Notes: a model not told the origin generated them from the letters alone. Shown: positions 18,422 to 26,998, counted from the first letter of the stretch. The stretch: 45,985 nt of DNA from Clostridia bacterium (GCA_900769665.1 CAAGHL010000029.1:1-45985); one strand, 5' to 3'. Numbers and translations are program-made.

Positions 18422-18444
18422 ATATCGATACCTCTTCCAAACCA

Positions 18445-18945
18445 CTATTGTATGTAAAACTTGTCGGTAAAACCGCCCGTTTGTATGTGGGTAAGAGCAA
18501 CGGCAAGTGCGTCGGCGGCGTCATCCGGCTTGGGGACGGAAGACAACCCGAGATACACCTTGACCATTTGCTGAATTTGCTTTTTGTCGGCGCGCCCGTA
18601 ACCCGTCATTGCTTGCTTGATTTGTAGCGGCGTGTACTCGTACAGCTTTCCACAATGATGTATGGCGGCAAGCAACAGCACTCCGCGCGCGTGGGCAACG
18701 TTGATACCCGTCGTAATGTTGGTGTTGAAGAACAATTCCTCGGCGGCAATTTCGTCGGGTTTGTACGTTTCGATTAGTTTGGTTACGCTTTCGTAAATCA
18801 GCGCAAGGCGCACGGGGAAAGACTCCTCCTTGGGGGTGGTAATCACGCCGTAATCCACTACTTTTTTGTTGTTGACGCCTTCGTAGTCCATTACGCCGTA
18901 ACCGACGATGGCAAGACCGGGGTCGAAACCTATGACACGCTTCAC
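18445..18945 (-). CDS. ruvC: Crossover junction endonuclease RuvC
   Basis: 166 residues from a GTG at 18945 (MKRVIGFDPGLA), chosen because GGAG lies six bases upstream; the in-frame TTG four codons earlier overlaps that site. The acidic catalytic residues are visible: the Asp of FDPG, the Glu pair in AAEELFF and the C-terminal DDAADAL. It resolves Holliday junctions. First gene of the ruvCAB-queA-tgt run, with a promoter at 19083-19111. Confidence 0.96.
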   Translation of the reverse strand: MKRVIGFDPGLAIVGYGVMDYEGVNNKKVVDYGVITTPKEESFPVRLALIYESVTKLIETYKPDEIAAEELFFNTNITTGINVAHARGVLLLAAIHHCGKLYEYTPLQIKQAMTGYGRADKKQIQQMVKVYLGLSSVPKPDDAADALAVALTHIQTGGFTDKFYIQ

Positions 18946-19082
18946 AATGTACTCCAAATATGTTTTTGCCGCAAATACTCGGCAGATACTGCGCCTAACA
19001 GGTTGCTATGCACAGCTCCGCTAGCTATACGTTACGCCGACTTGCGCCAAAACGCAATCCCGCATAATACTAAGTATATTAT

Positions 19083-19111
19083 ATAGTAATACATATCCGA
19101 TCAAAAGTCAA
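19083..19111 (-). promoter_or_regulatory. Sigma-A-like promoter for ruvC-ruvA-ruvB-queA-tgt
   Basis: Minus strand TTGACT, 17 bases, TACTAT, about 140 bases before the ruvC start. An overlapping TATAAT four bases downstream of the -10 start gives a spacing that is too long. Confidence 0.6.
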
Positions 19112-19201
19112 GTTATCGGGCAAAGACTAAAAAGCAATTTAGTACAACGTGCGTTTTTAACGTTTCGCCACGGCATGCCGCACACCGCCGACAGCAAAAG
19201 C

Positions 19202-19230
19202 AAAAACCGCCAAGCAAAACGCTTAGCGGT
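19202..19230 (-). terminator. Terminator after yebC
   Basis: A 10-bp stem ACCGCTAAGC/GCTTGGCGGT (one G-U) with a five-base loop, followed on the minus strand by TTTTTG. It lies about 130 bases past the yebC stop. Confidence 0.8.
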
Positions 19231-19359
19231 GGATGATACGTGATTTTGTGGTAATTATTTGTAGCGTATTGATTTGTCGCAAACAATACTTAACATACGT
19301 GTTTGTACGAAACAAGTCAATCAAACGCCACACACCCTAAAAAACAAGCCACGCTTGTG

Positions 19360-20100
19360 TTACTCGTCGTCTTCGGGCAATTGAACGTTGTGGAAAACTT
19401 CCTGCACGTCGTCGTTGTCCTCGAGTACTTCCAACATATGCTCGAATTTGGCAAGATTGTCACCCTCGAGAGTAACCATTGTTTGCGGCAACCAACTAAA
19501 TTCCGCCGAAACAAGGTTCAAGCCCTTGGCAACTACTGCGTCACGCACACTAGACAACGAGGAAGGATCGCAGGTGATCTCAACCATGCCTTCTTCTTCC
19601 AAACTGACGTCGTCGGCGCCGGCCTCGATGGCAAGCTCGAATGCGCCGTCCTCATCGATACCGATGTTGTTTTCGGCGATGACGATACCGCGACGGTCGA
19701 ACATGTAGCTTACGCAGTTGGTTTGACCGAGACTACCGCCGTTTTTGTCGAATGCGCAACGGATGTCGCCTGCGGTACGGTTTTTGTTGTCGGTAAGGCA
19801 TTGCACGATTACCGCACTGCCGCCCACGCCGTATCCTTCGTAGACAATGTCCACGTAGTCGACGGTGCTAAGTTCGCCGCTCGCCTTCTTGATACTACGC
19901 GTGATGTTGTCGTTGGGCATGTTGTTGGCTTTTGCCTTTTGGATGATGTCGTACAACTTGCTGTTACTTGCGGGGTCGCTACCACCTGCCTTTACCGCAA
20001 CGGCTATTTCACGACCGATTTTGGTAAAGATTTTGCTACGTGCGGCGTCGCCCTTAGCTTTTTTGTTTTTGATATTGTTCCATTTACTATGTCCGGACAT
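19360..20100 (-). CDS. yebC: YebC/PmpR/TACO1-family protein
   Basis: 246 residues, full length. The conserved start MSGHSKWNNIKNKK is intact, followed by AARSKIFTKIGREI, MPNDNITRSIKKA and YEGYGVGGSAV. This family acts as a transcription regulator near ruvC in some species and as a translation factor for proline-rich stretches in others; sequence alone does not separate these roles. GGGAGG lies six bases before the ATG. It precedes the ruvCAB run in the same direction, the usual arrangement, but a terminator and a fresh ruvC promoter separate them. Confidence 0.95.
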   Translation of the reverse strand: MSGHSKWNNIKNKKAKGDAARSKIFTKIGREIAVAVKAGGSDPASNSKLYDIIQKAKANNMPNDNITRSIKKASGELSTVDYVDIVYEGYGVGGSAVIVQCLTDNKNRTAGDIRCAFDKNGGSLGQTNCVSYMFDRRGIVIAENNIGIDEDGAFELAIEAGADDVSLEEEGMVEITCDPSSLSSVRDAVVAKGLNLVSAEFSWLPQTMVTLEGDNLAKFEHMLEVLEDNDDVQEVFHNVQLPEDDE

Positions 20101-20240
20101 AGTCTACCTCCCAATTTCGGGTTGAATGTATTTGTATTTGTTGTTTCGCTTTTGTCACCGTCGCAAAGCAAATTGCATTGTTTTGCGGATTGCCGAGAAA
20201 GGTTTAAGCAAGTTTCGACATTTGTAAACCAAACCCACGC

Positions 20241-20999
20241 TCAGTGCTTGGATTGACTTGCAAACACTTGGTACATCAGCACACTGCCTGCCACCGCCAC
20301 GTTTAGACTTTCAAAGTCGTGCTTCATTGGCAAACTTACCACCTTGTCGCAACGATTGCGTACAAATTCGCTAAGTCCGTTACCCTCGTTGCCCACCACA
20401 AGCGCAATACGCTGGGGGAAGTCCATGCCGAAAACGTCTGTGCCGCCCATGTCGGCGCACACGATTTGGTACTTGTTGTCGGCAAGCAATGCAAATAATG
20501 CCTCGTAGTCGTGAGTTTGGCACAGTTTTACGCAAAAATGCGCACTCATTGCCGCACGCAACACCTTTGGCGAGTACAAATCCACGCTGTTGACGGCAAA
20601 AACGGTATCGAAACCCGTCGCCGCCGCCGTACGAATCAGCGTGCCTGCGTTGCCGGGGTCTTGCACGTTGTCTAGCAGCAAGCAGTTGCCCGTTGGCGCA
20701 ACCAAGTCGCCGTCGGGGCGATAAGCGCAAACCGCAACAATGCCTTGGCTGTTGACTGTGTCGGATATTGCCGCAAAAGCTTTGTCCGCCACTACGTCGG
20801 CTTGCGGATAGGTTTGCGTAAACTTGTCGGCTACGCTTTGCTTAACAAAAATTTCCGTCACGACTGCGCCGTGGCGAATTGCGTCGGCGACAAGGCGTTC
20901 CCCCTCGACGAGGTATGCGCCCGTTGCCCTACGATATTTTTTGTCGGCAAGCTTTTTGCAAGCGACAAGTTTGGCGTTGTCTGTCGATGTAATGATCAT
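20241..20999 (-). CDS. TrmH/SpoU-family RNA 2'-O-methyltransferase
   Basis: 252 residues. An N-terminal RNA-binding domain (YLVEGERLV near 28-36) precedes the SPOUT domain with its three motifs: DNVQDPGNAGTLIRTA, ALVVGNEGNGLS and SLPM...SLNVAVAGSVLMY. The usual product is a 2'-O-methylated ribose in rRNA or tRNA, using SAM at the trefoil knot. It lies 70 bases after rplT, a common clostridial position. No Shine-Dalgarno sequence is evident at the ATG, so it may be translated by coupling or have a different start. Confidence 0.9.
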   Translation of the reverse strand: MIITSTDNAKLVACKKLADKKYRRATGAYLVEGERLVADAIRHGAVVTEIFVKQSVADKFTQTYPQADVVADKAFAAISDTVNSQGIVAVCAYRPDGDLVAPTGNCLLLDNVQDPGNAGTLIRTAAATGFDTVFAVNSVDLYSPKVLRAAMSAHFCVKLCQTHDYEALFALLADNKYQIVCADMGGTDVFGMDFPQRIALVVGNEGNGLSEFVRNRCDKVVSLPMKHDFESLNVAVAGSVLMYQVFASQSKH

Positions 21000-21068
21000 T
21001 GGCGAAAAAACAAAAAGGTTTCCGATGTGCAGGCTAACCTACACGAACGAAAACCAATGTGTTAGTAA

Positions 21069-21422
21069 TTAGTTCAAAGCAGCCTTTGCTTGATCTGCAA
21101 GTTTGGTGAAAGTAGCGGCGTCGCTGACTGCGATTTCCGCAAGGGACTTTCTGTTGAGATCGATGTTGGCAAGCTTAAGTCCGTGCATCAACTTGCTGTA
21201 AGACAAGCCGTTTGCGCGAGCTGCGGCATTGATACGTGCAATCCACAAGCTGCGCATATCGCGTTTGCGCATACGACGTCCTTTATAAGCGTAGTTGCCG
21301 CTCTTCATGACGGCTTGACGTGCAATGCGGTAGTTGGTGGATTTCAGACCAAAGTAACCTTTGGCGGCTCTAAGTATCTTTCTACGTTTTTTAACGGCGT
21401 TTACACCACGTTTAATTCTCAT
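21069..21422 (-). CDS. rplT: 50S ribosomal protein L20
   Basis: 117 residues, normal length. Starts MRIKRGVNAVKKRRKIL and includes AKGYFGLKS and RDMRSLWIARINAA. L20 is an early 23S rRNA-binding assembly protein. Last of the infC-rpmI-rplT operon, with AGGAGG before the ATG. Confidence 0.99.
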   Translation of the reverse strand: MRIKRGVNAVKKRRKILRAAKGYFGLKSTNYRIARQAVMKSGNYAYKGRRMRKRDMRSLWIARINAAARANGLSYSKLMHGLKLANIDLNRKSLAEIAVSDAATFTKLADQAKAALN

Positions 21423-21437
21423 TGTACAAACCTCCTA

Positions 21438-21632
21438 TTAGTACGGCAACATGCTCTTGACAGTACCGGCTTGCGTTTGATTGACGTAAGCAGTGCTACG
21501 AAGGTTGCGTGTTCTCTTTGTTGTCTTTTTGCCGAGTTTGTGATTCTTGTTGCATTGTGCGCGCTTTACTTTGCCGCTCTTGAGTACGACAAAACGTTTT
21601 TTGGATGCGCTATGCGTTTTTTGTTTAGGCAT
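21438..21632 (-). CDS. rpmI: 50S ribosomal protein L35
   Basis: 64 residues, starting MPKQKTHSASKKRF, with HKLGKKTTKRTRNLR. Between infC and rplT with short spacers, GGAGG upstream of the ATG. Confidence 0.99.
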   Translation of the reverse strand: MPKQKTHSASKKRFVVLKSGKVKRAQCNKNHKLGKKTTKRTRNLRSTAYVNQTQAGTVKSMLPY

Positions 21633-21652
21633 ATATGTTCCTCCAAATTGTT

Positions 21653-22162
21653 TTACTGGTTCAACGGGGCAAGGAACATAATGATGCTCCTACCTTCCGT
21701 GGATGGCTGTTTTTCGATTTTGCTTACGTCCGCGAGGATTTCGGCAAACTTCTTCATTACTTCCACACCTTGCGATGCGTAGGCTTGTTGACGACCGCGC
21801 ATACGGATGCTTGCCTTGACCTTGTTGCCCTCTTGCAAAAACTTGCGTGCAATGTTGGCTTTGGTGTTGAGGTCGCCAATATCAATGGTCATGCTGAGCC
21901 AAACTTCCTTGACTTCGATAACCTTTTGATTGCGTCGCATTTCCTTTTCTTTTTTGTTTTGCTCGTACTTGTACTTGCTGTAGTCCATGATACGGCATAC
22001 GGGCGGATTGGAGTTGGGACTGATTTTGACAAGGTCAAGTCCTGCGTCGTCTGCCATGCGTTGCGCTTCGTAAGCCGACATAATACCGAGTTGTGCACCG
22101 TCACTACCGATAAGGCGAATTTCACGATCTCTGATTTGACCGTTGGTTTGAAGTTCTTTGAT
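21653..22162 (-). CDS. infC: Translation initiation factor IF-3, probable AUC start
   Basis: 169 residues if started at the AUC at 22160-22162. IF-3 hallmarks: IRDREIRLIG, PPVCRIMDYSKYKYEQ, the basic linker, then the C-domain with VKASIRMRGRQQ. The only in-frame NUG codon upstream is a TTG inside the attenuator hairpin, and translating from there would add the U-run as Phe codons. GCGGAGG lies eight bases before the AUC, perfect for initiation. IF-3 genes in other bacteria use rare AUU or AUC starts, which IF-3 itself discriminates against, giving autoregulation. First gene of infC-rpmI-rplT. Confidence 0.93.
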   Translation of the reverse strand: MKELQTNGQIRDREIRLIGSDGAQLGIMSAYEAQRMADDAGLDLVKISPNSNPPVCRIMDYSKYKYEQNKKEKEMRRNQKVIEVKEVWLSMTIDIGDLNTKANIARKFLQEGNKVKASIRMRGRQQAYASQGVEVMKKFAEILADVSKIEKQPSTEGRSIIMFLAPLNQ

Positions 22163-22307
22163 AGTAGTATCCTCCGCAAACAAAAAAAATTGTGTGGCAA
22201 GCAAAAGTTACCACACACAATACGCCGATACTACTCGGAAATCCTTATTGTTTGACCGTCGAACGCACTTGCCCGCACGGTGAGAAGCGGTACTTCTACT
22301 TGATTGC
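22163..22307 (-). promoter_or_regulatory. infC leader with transcription attenuator
   Basis: From the predicted start near 22307 the leader runs about 145 bases. It ends in a hairpin at 22190-22220 (TTGTGTGTGG paired with CCACACAA) followed by eight U (22182-22189) and then the infC ribosome site. This is an intrinsic terminator placed before the gene, the layout of L20/IF-3 autogenous leaders in Firmicutes. I could not align the upstream part with the Rfam L20 leader by eye. Confidence 0.75.
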
Positions 22308-22313
22308 ACGTAT

Positions 22314-22342
22314 ATATTACCACATCGCGCCGTCGTTGTCAA
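22314..22342 (-). promoter_or_regulatory. Sigma-A-like promoter for infC-rpmI-rplT
   Basis: Minus strand TTGACA, 17 bases, TAATAT. The -35 box is a perfect consensus. Confidence 0.85.
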
Positions 22343-22361
22343 ACGTTTTTACAAATTTTAG

Positions 22362-22431
22362 CTAGGGATAATTTAGCTATAACAAAAAAAATTTGCAAAC
22401 ATTACGACCGCTAATTGTGCGTAGTACATCC
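22362..22431 (+). repeat. Degenerate MITE left-end fragment upstream of infC
   Basis: TAGGGATAATTTAGCTATAAC and, further in, CGACCGCTAATTGTGCG align with the left 70 bases of the intact element (TAGGGTTAATTTAGCTATCAC ... TGGCGGCTAATTATGCG). It lies 20 bases upstream of the infC -35 box. Confidence 0.6.
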
Positions 22432-22811
22432 TATAACATAGTGTTGCTTAGTCGTCGCCAATTGTTACTACCAATATGACAGCGCAAATCAACCGCTATC
22501 CCACACTGCGGCAGATATGAAAAAAGGCTGCATAAGCAGTCCCACACCATACATTATAAATAAGTCAAATACGTCGCTTTGAAAAAAAGCCGCAACAAAA
22601 ATAGTTGTCGTGTTGCCGCAAATAGCAATATGCTACTTGCGGTGCTAACGATAACTTGCTTCGCAAAGGTCAAAGTAATCGCACTACTTTGCCAAGAGCG
22701 AATTTAGACAATTTCTTGTCGAATTAGTCGACAAACGATTGCCTGTCGCCGAAAGAAGTCGACAAGATCTAACCGAATTTACGGCAATTTGCTTCCGTCG
22801 ATTGCTACCGA
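22432..22811. other. Intergenic region between infC and the XRE regulator
   Basis: No gene seen. It contains a terminator at 22520-22541, and near 22684-22780 a cluster of TCGAC/GTCGAC motifs that I cannot explain. Confidence 0.5.
22520..22541 (-). terminator. Likely terminator of the XRE regulator transcript
   Basis: Stem GACTGC/GCAGCC-type (six pairs, one G-U) with a four-base loop, followed on the minus strand by six U. It lies about 270 bases past the only upstream minus-strand gene. Confidence 0.55.
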
Positions 22812-23015
22812 TCAGTGTTGTTCGAGAGAATCGACATCTACACCGTTTTGCTTGCAGAAATCGGAAAAAGCCTTTTGCGCTCTGTAGTTGGGGTGGCATC
22901 TGCCGGACTCCCAACGGTTTACCGTAGCAAAGGCAACGCCGAGCTCTTTAGCCATCATTTCTTGGCTCAAGTAAAACTTCTTTCTTACGTACTTAACTTT
23001 GTCTTTGAATTCCAT
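22812..23015 (-). CDS. Small XRE-family helix-turn-helix regulator
   Basis: 67 residues from the ATG at 23015, with AGGAG eight bases upstream and a promoter at 23068-23096. Nearly the whole protein is one HTH: LSQEMMAKELGVAFATVNRWESGRC with the conserved Q, E, N-R-W-E-x-G pattern. It probably binds DNA as a dimer. No target is evident, but it is divergent in neither direction: all neighbours are on the same strand. Confidence 0.88.
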   Translation of the reverse strand: MEFKDKVKYVRKKFYLSQEMMAKELGVAFATVNRWESGRCHPNYRAQKAFSDFCKQNGVDVDSLEQH

Positions 23016-23339
23016 ATCAAGTTCTCCTATCTCTTTGTCTGAATATCTTAACAATCTCCACGCTCGTATTGTACCACAAAGCGCACAAGTTTGCAATCGA
23101 AAATTCAAACAATTTTAACAAATAACGACAAGTACCGCAAAAATGTTACTTGTATTAGCACATTGCTGTAACACATTGTGCATATCGTGCACATTTTTGT
23201 AGTAACTCGGTTGTCACAACCGCTACCGCACCGACACGACTTTATTGTAACGTCGGCGCAGAAATGAACAATTGTTCAATATTTTTCAATTGTGAAGTGG
23301 CAAGTGTTATATGTACCGAACTTTTTGGTACGTATCAAA
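23016..23339. other. Intergenic region between the XRE regulator and chrA
   Basis: No gene. It holds the XRE promoter, a 14-bp perfect palindrome TGAACAATTGTTCA (23265-23278) and an imperfect TGTGCA...TGCACA repeat near 23178. Either could be an operator. Confidence 0.5.
23068..23096 (-). promoter_or_regulatory. Sigma-A-like promoter for the XRE regulator
   Basis: Minus strand TTGCAA, 17 bases, TACAAT, about 55 bases before the start codon. Confidence 0.75.
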
Positions 23340-23966
23340 TTATTGCTGCACGCCGCAAACGCCGAACACCACCACGCCCACTACCGCCGAAATGACGATA
23401 AGCAGTATCGGGTGAACCTTTTTGCCCTTGATTTTTACCTTGGAAAGAGGGAACATCACAAGCAATATCAACAGCGATACCCAATTGAATTGGGAGAAGC
23501 CGTCGGAAGTCGGTTTTGCAAGGTTTAGATTAGGCAAAACAACCTTTACGACAAGTCCCACAGCCGCCGAAAGAATAAGCCCGACAACCACGGGTTTGAC
23601 CCCGTACAATGCGCCTTGCACAGCTGTGCTTTGCTTGAACTTGGCAAAAAGTTTGGTGACAATGATGATTATGACAATGCTTGGCAACACCACCGCCGTT
23701 GTGGCAATGATTGCCCCGAGGAAACCGCCGAACACGCCTAGCGAGGTATTGTCGATACCTACGTGCATGCCGACAAACGTTGCAAGGTTGATAGCAAACG
23801 GACCAGGGGTGGACTCGGCAACGCCGATGAAGTCGATCAGTTGTTGCTCGGCAAGCCAACCGTGGCGCAACACCACTTGTTTGACCATGGGCAACATTGC
23901 GTAGCCGCCGCCGATGGTAAACAAACCTATCTTGAAGTATTCCCAAAAGAGTGACAAATATATCAT
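23340..23966 (-). CDS. chrA: Chromate transporter half-size subunit
   Basis: 208 residues with about five or six membrane segments. The N-terminal signature FKIGLFTIGGGYAMLP and the later GVAESTPGPFAINLATFVG identify the CHR family. This is a short-chain (one-domain) member, which work in pairs; the partner is the next gene upstream. In the family chromate or sulfate-like anions are moved across the membrane, but substrates of clostridial short pairs are mostly untested. ATG with GGAGG upstream overlapping the end of the partner gene; the two are separated by one base and surely co-translated. Confidence 0.92.
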   Translation of the reverse strand: MIYLSLFWEYFKIGLFTIGGGYAMLPMVKQVVLRHGWLAEQQLIDFIGVAESTPGPFAINLATFVGMHVGIDNTSLGVFGGFLGAIIATTAVVLPSIVIIIIVTKLFAKFKQSTAVQGALYGVKPVVVGLILSAAVGLVVKVVLPNLNLAKPTSDGFSQFNWVSLLILLVMFPLSKVKIKGKKVHPILLIVISAVVGVVVFGVCGVQQ

Positions 23967-23967
23967 A

Positions 23968-24699
23968 CTATTTGTCCTCCTTTGCGGAGTTGTCGTCGAC
24001 GGGTTGTTCCGCTTCTTGCGTAGGCGCAGCTACGGGTGTTTCCGTCGTTTCGGGGGTCGTCACGTCGGTTTGCTCGTCCATGGCTTCGGCAAATGCCTCC
24101 ACGGGCAAAGGTTTACCTTGCTTTTTCATTGCCGCAAACATCACGATACCGACAACCATGCCGAGGATGATTAGGTAAATGACGTCGAACCAAGGCAACC
24201 AATCGGGCAACACCGTAGCCGCCACAAACGCCAACGCCGCAGTCACGTAGTTGTACGCGTCGTGAGGCAGTTGTTTGCCCATCTTGACAAACGCATTGAT
24301 GACAAGTACCACAACGCAAGCATTTACGCCGGTAAACGCCGCCTTGTACCACTTGCTGTCGGCAACTTGGTTGATGACGAAGAATAACAGCGAAATGATA
24401 AGGAACGACGGCAACACAACGCCGAGTGTGGCAACGATACTGCCGATAAGTCCACGCATTTTGTAGCCGACGCCCGTAGCCGTGTTGACGGCAATTGCGC
24501 CCGGGGTGGACTCGGCAATGACAAGCATGTCCAACATGTCTTGCGAAGTAATCCACTTTTTCTTTTCGGCAAGTTCCTCTTCCATGACGGACACCATTGC
24601 GTAGCCGCCGCCGAAAGTAAACGCACCGATCTTGAAAAAGGTGATGAACAAATCCCACAACGAAACACGGGATTTTACGTCCTTTTCTTTTTCGTCCAT
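23968..24699 (-). CDS. chrA: Chromate transporter half-size subunit, with charged C-terminal tail
   Basis: 243 residues. FKIGAFTFGGGYAMVSVMEEE and VIAESTPGAIAVNTATGVGY are the CHR motifs, paired with those in the downstream gene. After the last membrane segment it carries an unusual tail of about 45 residues rich in Thr, Glu, Pro and Asp (from about residue 200 on), presumably cytoplasmic and disordered. Upstream lies a 20-bp inverted repeat (24745-24764) that may be an operator. Confidence 0.92.
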   Translation of the reverse strand: MDEKEKDVKSRVSLWDLFITFFKIGAFTFGGGYAMVSVMEEELAEKKKWITSQDMLDMLVIAESTPGAIAVNTATGVGYKMRGLIGSIVATLGVVLPSFLIISLLFFVINQVADSKWYKAAFTGVNACVVVLVINAFVKMGKQLPHDAYNYVTAALAFVAATVLPDWLPWFDVIYLIILGMVVGIVMFAAMKKQGKPLPVEAFAEAMDEQTDVTTPETTETPVAAPTQEAEQPVDDNSAKEDK

Positions 24700-24744
24700 A
24701 ATATAATTGTTTTCAATCCTTTTTTATTGCAAAATTTTATTTTA

Positions 24745-24764
24745 CTTGCAAAAAATATTGCAAG
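24745..24764. promoter_or_regulatory. Inverted repeat in the chrA promoter region
   Basis: CTTGCAA, six A/T bases, TTGCAAG: a perfect 7-bp inverted repeat 46 bases before the first chrA start. TTGCAA also resembles this genome's -35 box, so it may combine promoter and operator. Confidence 0.45.
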
Positions 24765-24925
24765 AGGATTTTTTTTGCGTTGCTAATGATCGATTAGACT
24801 TTTCGTTGCCGTTACAGATAGTTTTGCTAGGGTGAAGGCAAACGGAAAATCAAGCCGTCGCTTTCGGTAATCAAAGCAAACATCTGTGTGCAGGAACAAC
24901 CAAACCACGTCAACAGGTAAGTCCC

Positions 24926-25831
24926 TTACACAACATGCGGAACGACCTTCAACAGATCGTCAACGTCGCCGTCCACGAAGTCGGGCAAGTAGTCCACCGT
25001 AGCCGAGGAAGGATCTTGACAAAAGCCGCTTGACAATCCCACATTGAAAAAGTATTGGCGTGCCGCCTCGTATTCTCGGTTGTACAGTTTGCGGTTTAGT
25101 TCGGGATATTTGTCGTCATGCCTTGCTACAAAATACTGACTCATCAACGATACCGTTGTCGTCGGGCAAAAATGCACCACCCAATCCAACACTCGCTTTG
25201 TATCCTCTACGTGAGCAGGCAATACAAGATGTCGCAGTATCAGTCCTCGCTCGATGTAGCCGTCGCCGTCGTAGACGTTGGTCGGCTGTTGGCGTTTCAT
25301 TTCCGCAATCGCCGCAGTGGCAACGTCGAAGTAGTCGGGCGCATTGGCAAACCGCTTGGATAGCTCGCTGTCGCAAAACTTCAAGTCGGGCAAATACACG
25401 TCTACAAGTCCGTCAAGGCGGCGGATAGCGTCCACCGTTTCGTAACTGCTTGTGTTGTACACCACTGGCAAGGTAAGTTTGTGCTTGACAAGCGCCAACG
25501 CTTCGGCAACCTTGTCGCTGACTTGCGCCGCCGTAACGAGATTGATGTTGGCAACGCCCGTATCGCACAAGTACAAAAATACGTCGGCAAGTCGTTGCGG
25601 TGTTACCGCCACGCCGTGCGGTTTTACCGTGATGTCGTAGTTTTGGCAAAACCTACACCGCAAGTTACACCCTGCGAAAAACACAGTCCCGCTACCTTTT
25701 GTGCCGGAAATCGGCGGTTCCTCCCACATGTGAGGAGCAACACGCGACAGTACAATGCCATCCACGCCGCAAAAGCCGTTACGCTCGGCGCGGTCGATAT
25801 TACATTGTCGCGGACACAAATTGCAATTCAT
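24926..25831 (-). CDS. PflX-like radical SAM protein (COG1313 type)
   Basis: 301 residues from the ATG at 25831. An N-terminal Cys pair cluster CNLCPRQC...GFCG (residues 3-22) is typical of PflX-like and related radical SAM proteins. The SAM cluster motif CNLRCRFC follows at about 55-62, then a TIM-barrel with VYLPDLKFCD. The reaction is unknown; annotation as pyruvate formate-lyase activase is by resemblance only and no glycyl-radical enzyme is nearby. GGTGG precedes the ATG; a promoter is at 25863-25891. Confidence 0.85.
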   Translation of the reverse strand: MNCNLCPRQCNIDRAERNGFCGVDGIVLSRVAPHMWEEPPISGTKGSGTVFFAGCNLRCRFCQNYDITVKPHGVAVTPQRLADVFLYLCDTGVANINLVTAAQVSDKVAEALALVKHKLTLPVVYNTSSYETVDAIRRLDGLVDVYLPDLKFCDSELSKRFANAPDYFDVATAAIAEMKRQQPTNVYDGDGYIERGLILRHLVLPAHVEDTKRVLDWVVHFCPTTTVSLMSQYFVARHDDKYPELNRKLYNREYEAARQYFFNVGLSSGFCQDPSSATVDYLPDFVDGDVDDLLKVVPHVV

Positions 25832-25862
25832 GGCGTTTACCACCCGTATTTTTAGACACTAC

Positions 25863-25891
25863 ATTATAACCGATAGTTGTATATTTTGCAA
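25863..25891 (-). promoter_or_regulatory. Sigma-A-like promoter for the radical SAM gene
   Basis: Minus strand TTGCAA, 17 bases, TATAAT, giving a leader of about 25 bases. The remainder of the gap to sigK (25892-26161) shows no further feature except the sigK ribosome-site region. Confidence 0.8.
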
Positions 25892-26161
25892 GCAAAACAA
25901 GCACACATGTCGGGCAACAATGCTTTGTTTATGCAAACCGACTTTTACAATACATATTCTGTACTATTTTGTTGTCAGCAAAGCAGATGTTTTGCTGAAA
26001 ATCAATTTAGATTTGCGTTAATTTCGGAATTCTTTTGCGTGTAAGACAGCAACTTGTTTTCCGCTAACCTCTTTGCACATACTCACCGCAAAAATCATGT
26101 CGAAACAAGGCGTATTTACAATGATATTGTTAGTATAATAAATATAAAGGAATATAAAGCT

Positions 26162-26848
26162 ATGTTTCAACATCTGTTGCAACTACTGTCAAGACTGTTT
26201 TTCTTTACGGGGTACTTTGCCAACGGCAGTTACCCAAAGCCGCTGTCGGCGGAAGAAGAAACAGAGTGCTTGGCGGCAATGAAACGAGGCAGTAAAAAGG
26301 CACGCGAGAAACTGATTTGTCACAACATGCGCTTGGTTGCGCACATCGCCAAGAAGTACGGCAAAAACGACCTAGAAGACTACATATCCATCGGCTCGAT
26401 AGGCTTGATAAAGGGCGTGGAAACATTCTCCGAGGAAAAGGGCGCAAACCTAGCGACATATCTAGCTAGGTGCATCGAAAACGAAATACTGATGAACATA
26501 CGCTCCAACAAACGCTACCAAAACACGGTGTACCTAAACAGCCCCTTGGGCGTAGACAACGACGGAAACGAATACACGCTGATGGACGTACTTGCCGTCA
26601 AGGAAGACAGCGTGTTTCATCAAGCGGAAGTTTCCATACTGCGCGACAGCTTACTGCGCACCATCCGCGCCACGCTTACTCCGCGCGAGCAAACAATCAT
26701 ACTACTGCGCTACGGCATAGAGGAAGGCGCAAAGCCGCTGACGCAACTTCAAACGGCAAAGCAACTCGGCATAAGTCGCAGTTACATAAGCAGAATCGAA
26801 ACCCGTGCATTATCCAAACTGAAAACGGCAATGAAGTCGCATGTTTAA
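26162..26848 (+). CDS. sigK: RNA polymerase sporulation sigma factor, SigK type
   Basis: 228 residues from the ATG at 26162 (AAGGA 11 bases upstream). A short hydrophobic N-terminus (about 5-20) resembles the pro-sequence region of SigK/SigE. Region 2 includes NMRLVAHIAKKYG and DYISIGSIGLIKGVETF; region 4 carries the HTH KQLGISRSYISRIETRAL. In Bacilli SigK drives late mother-cell genes after cleavage of its pro-peptide. Here the gene is uninterrupted (no skin-like element) and, unusually for this window, lies on the plus strand. A perfect bidirectional terminator follows. Confidence 0.92.
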   Translation: MFQHLLQLLSRLFFFTGYFANGSYPKPLSAEEETECLAAMKRGSKKAREKLICHNMRLVAHIAKKYGKNDLEDYISIGSIGLIKGVETFSEEKGANLATYLARCIENEILMNIRSNKRYQNTVYLNSPLGVDNDGNEYTLMDVLAVKEDSVFHQAEVSILRDSLLRTIRATLTPREQTIILLRYGIEEGAKPLTQLQTAKQLGISRSYISRIETRALSKLKTAMKSHV

Positions 26849-26964
26849 CCGACGATTTTTAAGTAAAACAACAAAAAAACGGAAAACGTAAAGAGCATAC
26901 CTAACGAAAATGCCGATAAAGATTAAAAAGTGTCAAAAACTACTCCACGGCAAAAAAAATAAAC

Positions 26965-26998
26965 AAAAGGGCAACTCTCCGAGGAGAATCGCCCTTTT
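26965..26998. terminator. Bidirectional terminator between sigK and the small membrane protein
   Basis: AAAAGGGC/GCCCTTTT with an inner CTCTCC/GGAGA pairing. The plus-strand side ends in CTTTTAAT, the minus-strand side in TTTTG then more U-rich sequence. It serves two convergent genes. Confidence 0.85.

Larger units (their letters stand above)
18946..19359. other. Intergenic region between ruvC and yebC
   Basis: No gene seen. It holds the ruvC promoter (19083-19111) and the yebC terminator (19202-19230). The rest has no clear structure. Confidence 0.6.

Noticed and set aside
22163..22204. Longer infC starting at TTG with residues MLATQFFLFAED
   Set aside because: These codons are the terminator stem, loop and U-run; a family member would not begin with this.
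24745..24764. Terminator on the plus strand at the chrA upstream inverted repeat
   Set aside because: No plus-strand gene precedes it and the following U-run is offset; an operator or promoter element is more likely.
26054..26161. sigK extended upstream to an ATG at 26054
   Set aside because: The extension is unlike the family, and the ATG at 26162 gives a normal-length SigK with its hydrophobic start.
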